The notes beneath the pieces are model-generated. The model was given only the letters and a program-made list of their open reading frames with translations. It ran no database searches and was not told the origin of the DNA. A program made the translations under genes and the position numbers. A DNA stretch of 17,192 bases, taken from NCBI GenBank assembly GCA_937915765.1, contig CALGHE010000057.1, positions 1-17,192 on the forward strand. The letters are read 5' to 3'. This DNA is from an uncultured Bacteroidales bacterium. Its GTDB lineage: Bacteria; Bacteroidota; Bacteroidia; Bacteroidales; Paludibacteraceae. This document shows, piece by piece, positions 14,901-17,192 of this stretch (the first letter of the stretch is position 1; each line of letters starts with the position of its first letter).

Positions 14901-15128
14901 TTGACAACAATCCTTGGTATGGTGCCGATGGCAATCAGTACAGGTGAAGGTTCTGAAATGTGGGCTCCTATGGGTACTGCCGTTATTGGTGGTCTTTCTA
15001 TATCAACAGTGTTGACGCTTGTGCTTGTTCCTGTTGTGTACTGTGTATTCGCCGGTGTTGGAATTGTGCGCTCTCGTAAAAAGAATGCGAACAAAGTCGC
15101 TGCGGCAGCTTTAAATGAATGGAAATGA
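11979..15128 (+). CDS. RND multidrug efflux pump, inner-membrane subunit
   Basis: A 1049-residue HAE1-type RND pump of full length with twelve expected membrane helices and two large periplasmic loops. The N-terminus is YENSVKRPIMTALMFVA. Helix 4 carries GMVVDDAIVVLENV with the paired Asp of proton relay, and helix 10 has GIVVKNGIVLIDYIN with the matching Lys. The loop segment TAYPGASASDIENNLTRPLE and VVMTTLTTILGMVPMA near the end are also typical. It exports drugs, bile salts or other amphiphiles with proton exchange, with the adaptor and TolC-like proteins. The substrate cannot be deduced. No truncation or missing relay residue was seen. Confidence 0.95.
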   Translation: MSLYENSVKRPIMTALMFVAVAIMGLFSLSKLPIDLFPDIETNTIMVMTAYPGASASDIENNLTRPLENTLNSVSNLKHITSKSSENISLVILEFEFGEDIDVLTNDVRDKLDMVKSSLPDDANTPIIFKFSTDMVPIMMLSVQAEESMPALYKILDDQVANPLARINGVGTVSISGAPEREIHVYVDPVRLEAYNLTIEGISGIIGAENMNVPGGTFDVGSETYSLRVEGEFKDAKDMENLVVGTYNGALVHLRDVARIDDSVQERAQKSFNNGVQGAMIVVQKQSGANSVEISKKVLAALPRLQKNLPSDVKLGVIVDTSENIQNTIASLVDTVRDAMIFVTLVVFLFLGRWRATVIIVVTIPLSLVASFIYLAVTGSTLNIISLSSLTIAIGMVVDDAIVVLENVTTHIERGSDPKQAAVHGTNEVAISVIASTLTLLAVFFPLTLVTGMAGILFKELGWMVCIIMIISTVCALSLTPMLCSQMLRLQTKQSKMFKTLYGPVEKALDAFDNFYASVLNRAVRHRSVVILLCVLLFAFSIFLGKYVSTEFFPAQDNARIKVQVEMPIGTRQEITADVAKRLFEEWKAKYPEIKVLNYTYGQADTDNVFASISDNGTHIVSFNISLYKKAERAEKGQRGLAEICDLMRADLIKYAEIKKAQVFMGGGNSGMGGQSVLDFEIYGYDFNATDKLAKVLSDSLSKIRGCSDVVISRADYQPEFQVDFDREKLALHGLNLATAATFLRNRINGATASLYREDGDEYDIKVMYAPEFRQSIEDIENILIYNNQGKGIRIKDVGKVVERFAPPTIDRKDRERINTVSVTISGRPLGEVVDEANKMLDKIDIPAGLNRPTLSGTYEDQQESFADLGVLALLILVLVYIVMAAQFESLTYPFIIMLSVPFAISGVILALFLTNGNLNVMSLLGSIMLIGIVVKNGIVLIDYINLNRERGMSVLNAVVLGGKSRLRPVVMTTLTTILGMVPMAISTGEGSEMWAPMGTAVIGGLSISTVLTLVLVPVVYCVFAGVGIVRSRKKNANKVAAAALNEWK

Positions 15129-15132
15129 TCTC

Positions 15133-15169
15133 TTGTGCGGAAGCGGGTGTAAAGCTCGCTTCCGCACAA
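15133..15169 (+). other. Strong hairpin between the pump gene and the PG0541-type gene
   Basis: TTGTGCGGAAGCG (15133-15145) and CGCTTCCGCACAA (15157-15169) are a perfect 13-bp inverted repeat, starting 4 nt after the pump stop codon. There is no T tract after it. It may act as an RNA 3' block that separates expression of the pump from the small downstream gene, or as a weak terminator. Confidence 0.6.
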
Positions 15170-15202
15170 TGATAAATTGATAAAATATTTAACAAGTATA
15201 TT

Positions 15203-15511
15203 ATGAATAACGAAAATAAAAAGACAGTTTTCATAACTTTCGACCAGGCTTTTTATGAACGTATCATTGCGGTTTTGGACCGTTTGACTTGCCGTGGTTT
15301 CACGTTCTTCGAACAGGTTCAGGGACGAGGCTCAAAAAACGGTGAGCCGCATTACGGAAGCCATGCGTGGCCGTCAATGTGTTCTGCTATCGTGACGGTG
15401 GTGGACGAGGACAAGGTAGAGCCTTTGCTGAAGGCACTGAGAGCCTTGGATTTGGAGAAAGAGCAACTCGGACTTCGTGCTTTTGTATGGAATGTAGAGG
15501 ATTATATTTAA
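15203..15511 (+). CDS. PG0541-type transporter-associated protein
   Basis: A 102-residue cytoplasmic protein without signal or membrane segment. The conserved core FEQVQGRGSKNGEPHYGSHAWPSM (about 36-59) identifies the family that, as I recall, carries the name PG0541 transporter-associated protein and is found next to RND operons in Bacteroidales. The length and glycine-rich loop recall PII-like ferredoxin-fold sensors, so a nucleotide- or metal-sensing role is possible, but this is my inference. It lies 74 bp after the pump gene behind a strong hairpin and is followed by the operon terminator, so it belongs to the efflux operon. Its role in efflux is not known to me. Confidence 0.85.
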   Translation: MNNENKKTVFITFDQAFYERIIAVLDRLTCRGFTFFEQVQGRGSKNGEPHYGSHAWPSMCSAIVTVVDEDKVEPLLKALRALDLEKEQLGLRAFVWNVEDYI

Positions 15512-15529
15512 TTGATTTGAGTGAATGAG

Positions 15530-15563
15530 AAAGGCGTGAGAGATTTTTCTTTCACGCCTTTTT
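15530..15563 (+). terminator. Rho-independent terminator of the efflux operon
   Basis: AAAGGCGTGA (15530-15539) pairs with TCACGCCTTT (15552-15561), with further AGA/TCT pairing inside, followed by a T run. It lies 18 nt after the last gene of the operon. Confidence 0.9.
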
Positions 15564-15825
15564 CATGAGGAAGTTTCTACAACGTCGCAGAGGTTGCTAC
15601 GAAAATGCAGGAAGTGAGGTGTGTAGGCTGGAGAATTGAAATATGCCTCCGAAAGGGGTGACTTTGTCAGATTTTATTTGTATGTTTGCCATATTATGTT
15701 TCGTGCCAATAGAAAATTTGTTTGTTTTTTTATGGCAACACTAAGATTAGTGAATTTTCTGACACGACAAAATCCTGAGTAACTTTGTATTGCTCAGGAT
15801 TTTAAAAAATAAAATAAACGAGAAA
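15564..15825. other. AT-rich intergenic region packed with dyads
   Basis: No gene is supported here. The sequence holds nested inverted repeats: TGTCAGA (15665-15671) with TCTGACA (15758-15764); TTGCCATA (15686-15693) with TATGGCAA (15731-15738); CACTAA-GA-TTAGTG (15739-15752). It ends with AAAATCCTGAG (15769-15779) and CTCAGGATTTT (15793-15803), whose loop contains TAACTTTG, a perfect -7 box. A further TAnnTTTG match (TATGTTTG) is at 15681-15688. Neither box has a convincing -33 element. Confidence 0.55.
15769..15803 (+). promoter_or_regulatory. 11-bp dyad enclosing a -7 box before the orphan secreted gene
   Basis: AAAATCCTGAG and CTCAGGATTTT are a perfect inverted repeat with a 13-nt loop that contains TAACTTTG (15780-15787). 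It ends 22 nt before the start codon of the secreted protein. It could be an operator around a promoter or a terminator-like hairpin in an upstream transcript. Confidence 0.45.
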
Positions 15826-16470
15826 ATGAAGAATATTGGTTGTATTATGCTTTTGCTTGTCATGGGATTTTTTTTATTCCATGCAAATTGCACTTATTCT
15901 GCGGAACCGACTAAGATACAAGTTGGAGAAAAGGTTAACGTGGATTTTTTACATCATAAGAATCTGAGATTGAATAGTGGAAAATTTGAAATTAATTACG
16001 TTTCTATTCATAGATGTTATTTGTCTAAGGATACGTTTGCTTGCTATATAACTTTTCCATTGTCAAATGATGGACTTATTAAATTCAAAAAAAATGAGTT
16101 CAAGTGGGATGGGGCAATATTAGCGATACCTAAAAAAAAATCTAAATATGGAGATCTTTTTACTCAGAAATTTAAGCATTCTCCAATGAAAGATTTGTTT
16201 GTAAATAACGACTCCTGTGTGGCGAATTTTGATTTGTATATGTATTACATTCCTTTTGATAATTTGTATTTGGAAGGATATTTCTATAGTGATGAGGATG
16301 GTAATCCGATACCACATTATTATTTAAGAGAAGATGGGAAAATATCTATTCTCAAGTATGAAAACAAAGCTTGGGTAAAAATAGGAGAGACTTGGACAGA
16401 AGGTGGCAATTGGGAAGGTCAATGTATGGAAGATGCAAAAAAAATTCTGTTCCAAATGTATGGACATTAA
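15826..16470 (+). CDS. Unrecognised secreted protein
   Basis: A 214-residue protein of no family I recognise. The start at 15826 (MKNIGC) is preferred to a TTG at 15790 in the dyad loop, because it gives a normal signal peptide: hydrophobic LLLVMGFFLFHA, then cleavage likely after TYSA (about residue 26). The mature part (about 188 residues) has no membrane segment and many aromatic, Lys and Asn residues. Recognisable stretches only by composition: GKFEINYVSIHRCY, YYIPFDNLYLEGYFYSDEDGNPIP and WVKIGETWTEGGNW near the end, which suggest a beta-rich periplasmic or exported domain. It is AT-rich compared with the efflux genes and stands alone between a terminator and degenerate DNA, which suggests acquired DNA. 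Function unknown. Confidence 0.75.
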   Translation: MKNIGCIMLLLVMGFFLFHANCTYSAEPTKIQVGEKVNVDFLHHKNLRLNSGKFEINYVSIHRCYLSKDTFACYITFPLSNDGLIKFKKNEFKWDGAILAIPKKKSKYGDLFTQKFKHSPMKDLFVNNDSCVANFDLYMYYIPFDNLYLEGYFYSDEDGNPIPHYYLREDGKISILKYENKAWVKIGETWTEGGNWEGQCMEDAKKILFQMYGH

Positions 16471-16556
16471 TCAACATGACCTGTATTAGGTTGTCACATA
16501 ATTTGTTATGTAAACTGTTGGGAATGAGACAAACGAAGGAATTGCTAGAGAGAAAT

Positions 16557-16586
16557 ATATTTATTCCTTATGGAGGGAGTAAATAT
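16557..16586 (+). terminator. Possible hairpin terminator after the secreted-protein gene
   Basis: ATATTTATTCC (16557-16567) pairs with GGAGTAAATAT (16576-16586) over eleven pairs with one U-G wobble and an 8-nt loop. It lacks a T tract, so the call is weak. A smaller hairpin ACATAA-TTTG-TTATGT lies at 16496-16511. Confidence 0.3.
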
Positions 16587-16656
16587 GCTTAAAATATCCC
16601 TCATTTATGGAAAAACAATATAATATATTAAGAATTTATACTTTGAATAAAAGAAA

Positions 16657-16930
16657 ATGACACTCAAAAAACTCTATGTCCTGCTGGGCATCCTTTTATT
16701 CTCTGTGGTGGCGGCTCACGCTGACATCACAATGGTTGACGATTTCGCTCCGTCTACTTGAAAGTGTTGGAGGACATAAATATATCTTTACATTTTATGA
16801 GATAGTAGCTAAAACTCCGCCTACAATTGAAATAAATAAAGACAAATGGCTGAAAATTGATATGAAAGATCTTTATTTGTTTGATAGGTATGTGTTAATA
16901 CTACTCTCTGAAGTTTGTTATATGCAATAA
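16657..16930 (+). pseudogene. Broken gene: signal-peptide stub plus out-of-frame fragment
   Basis: ATG at 16657 opens a 34-codon frame (MTLKKLYVLLGILLF, VVAAHADITMVDDFAPST) that stops with TGA at 16759-16761. It is a convincing signal peptide with an AHA-D cleavage site, but nothing follows. In another frame, from about 16760, a stretch reads ESVGGHKYIFTFYEIVAKT, IEINKDKWLKIDMKDLYLFDRY and ends YMQ at 16930. Codon use changes at the join, from more GC-rich to AT-rich. This looks like the 5' end of one secreted-protein gene joined by deletion to the 3' end of another. I cannot name either parent. Confidence 0.5.
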
Positions 16931-16956
16931 ATGGAGAGATATTTTCAAAATTTCTT

Positions 16957-16964
16957 TATCTTTG
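16957..16964 (+). promoter_or_regulatory. -7 box before the AAA-ATPase-like gene
   Basis: TATCTTTG matches TAnnTTTG and lies 23 nt before the start codon. No TTTG is found at the -33 distance, so the call rests on the -7 box only. Confidence 0.4.
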
Positions 16965-16987
16965 TAAAAACTTAAAAAGCAGAAATT

Positions 16988-17192
16988 ATGGGCTTATATC
17001 TGAATCCGAACGCGGATGCGTTCATGCATAACAGAAATAAAAAAATATATGTGGACAAATCACAGATAATATATGAACTCAATGATTTGATAGATTCTGA
17101 TGATAATTTTGTCTGCCTTTCCCGTCCTCGCCGCTTTGGAAAGAGCATGGCGGGCAACATGATTTCTGCCTACTACTCAAAGGGCTGCGACA
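16988..17192 (+). CDS. AAA-ATPase-like protein (PF09820/DUF1703 type), 5' end only
   Basis: The first 68 codons of a gene that runs off the window. MGLYLNPNADAFMHNRNKK, IYVDKSQIIYELNDLI and CLSRPRRFGKSM are typical of the N-terminus of the Bacteroidetes AAA-ATPase-like family; the segment RPRRFGKS contains the P-loop variant. Members are usually 500-600 residues and end in a PD-(D/E)XK nuclease-like domain (DUF1703). They are very common and present in many copies in gut Bacteroidetes; their function is not settled. The start codon has a -7 box upstream and no nearby gene in the same direction, so it is probably transcribed alone. Confidence 0.85.
   Translation, partial: MGLYLNPNADAFMHNRNKKIYVDKSQIIYELNDLIDSDDNFVCLSRPRRFGKSMAGNMISAYYSKGCD

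Noticed and set aside
1..17192. CRISPR arrays, tRNA or rRNA genes
   Set aside because: No regularly spaced repeats and no tRNA or rRNA signature were seen on either strand.

Overview
The window looks like a chromosome segment from the order Bacteroidales (gut-type Bacteroidetes). The evidence is promoters of the Bacteroidetes type (TTTG about 19-21 nt upstream of TAnnTTTG), weak Shine-Dalgarno sequences, and typical gene families: an efflux operon ending in a PG0541-type small protein, a three-subunit biotin-dependent acyl-CoA carboxylase, a KilA-N protein and an AAA-ATPase/DUF1703-type protein. I cannot name a genus.

Layout. (1) 74-2391: an arsenic/metalloid resistance cluster on the + strand: arsR, thioredoxin-linked arsC, the last ~26 codons of a lost ArsG-like permease, a small CGKC thioredoxin-like protein and an ArsP-type permease. 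Three similar operator-like dyads sit before arsR, before arsC and before the permease remnant. (2) 2385-4299: a graveyard of accessory DNA: a KilA-N gene stopped by one in-frame ochre codon, the 5' half of a vsr mismatch endonuclease gene, a highly structured repeat region, and the 3' part of an EamA transporter gene with a probable frameshift. (3) 4398-8517: a - strand operon for biotin carboxylase, biotin carrier protein and carboxyltransferase (propionyl-CoA/methylmalonyl-CoA chemistry), with a long structured leader and a shared terminator. (4) 8655-15563: a + strand multidrug efflux operon: TetR regulator, TolC-like outer membrane protein, lipoprotein adaptor, RND pump and a PG0541-type accessory protein, closed by a strong terminator. 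Two intergenic hairpins lie inside it. (5) 15564-17192: AT-rich accessory DNA: a dyad-rich intergenic region, an unrecognised secreted protein, a broken signal-peptide gene, and the 5' end of an AAA-ATPase-like gene that runs off the window.

How the genes work together. In the arsenic cluster, ArsC would reduce arsenate, the small thioredoxin-like protein could supply electrons or metallate handling, and the permease would export arsenicals, under ArsR control. The carboxylase operon would interconvert propionyl-CoA and methylmalonyl-CoA in the succinate-propionate pathway. The efflux genes form a complete tripartite pump with its own repressor.

I do not see a clearly new multi-gene system. 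The most unusual signals are the 83-nt structured element at 3598-3680 with its repeat block, the repeated ars operators with the ArsG deletion scar, the carboxylase leader, and the dyad-rich region in front of the orphan secreted gene. All calls are from reading the sequence; no database search was run.
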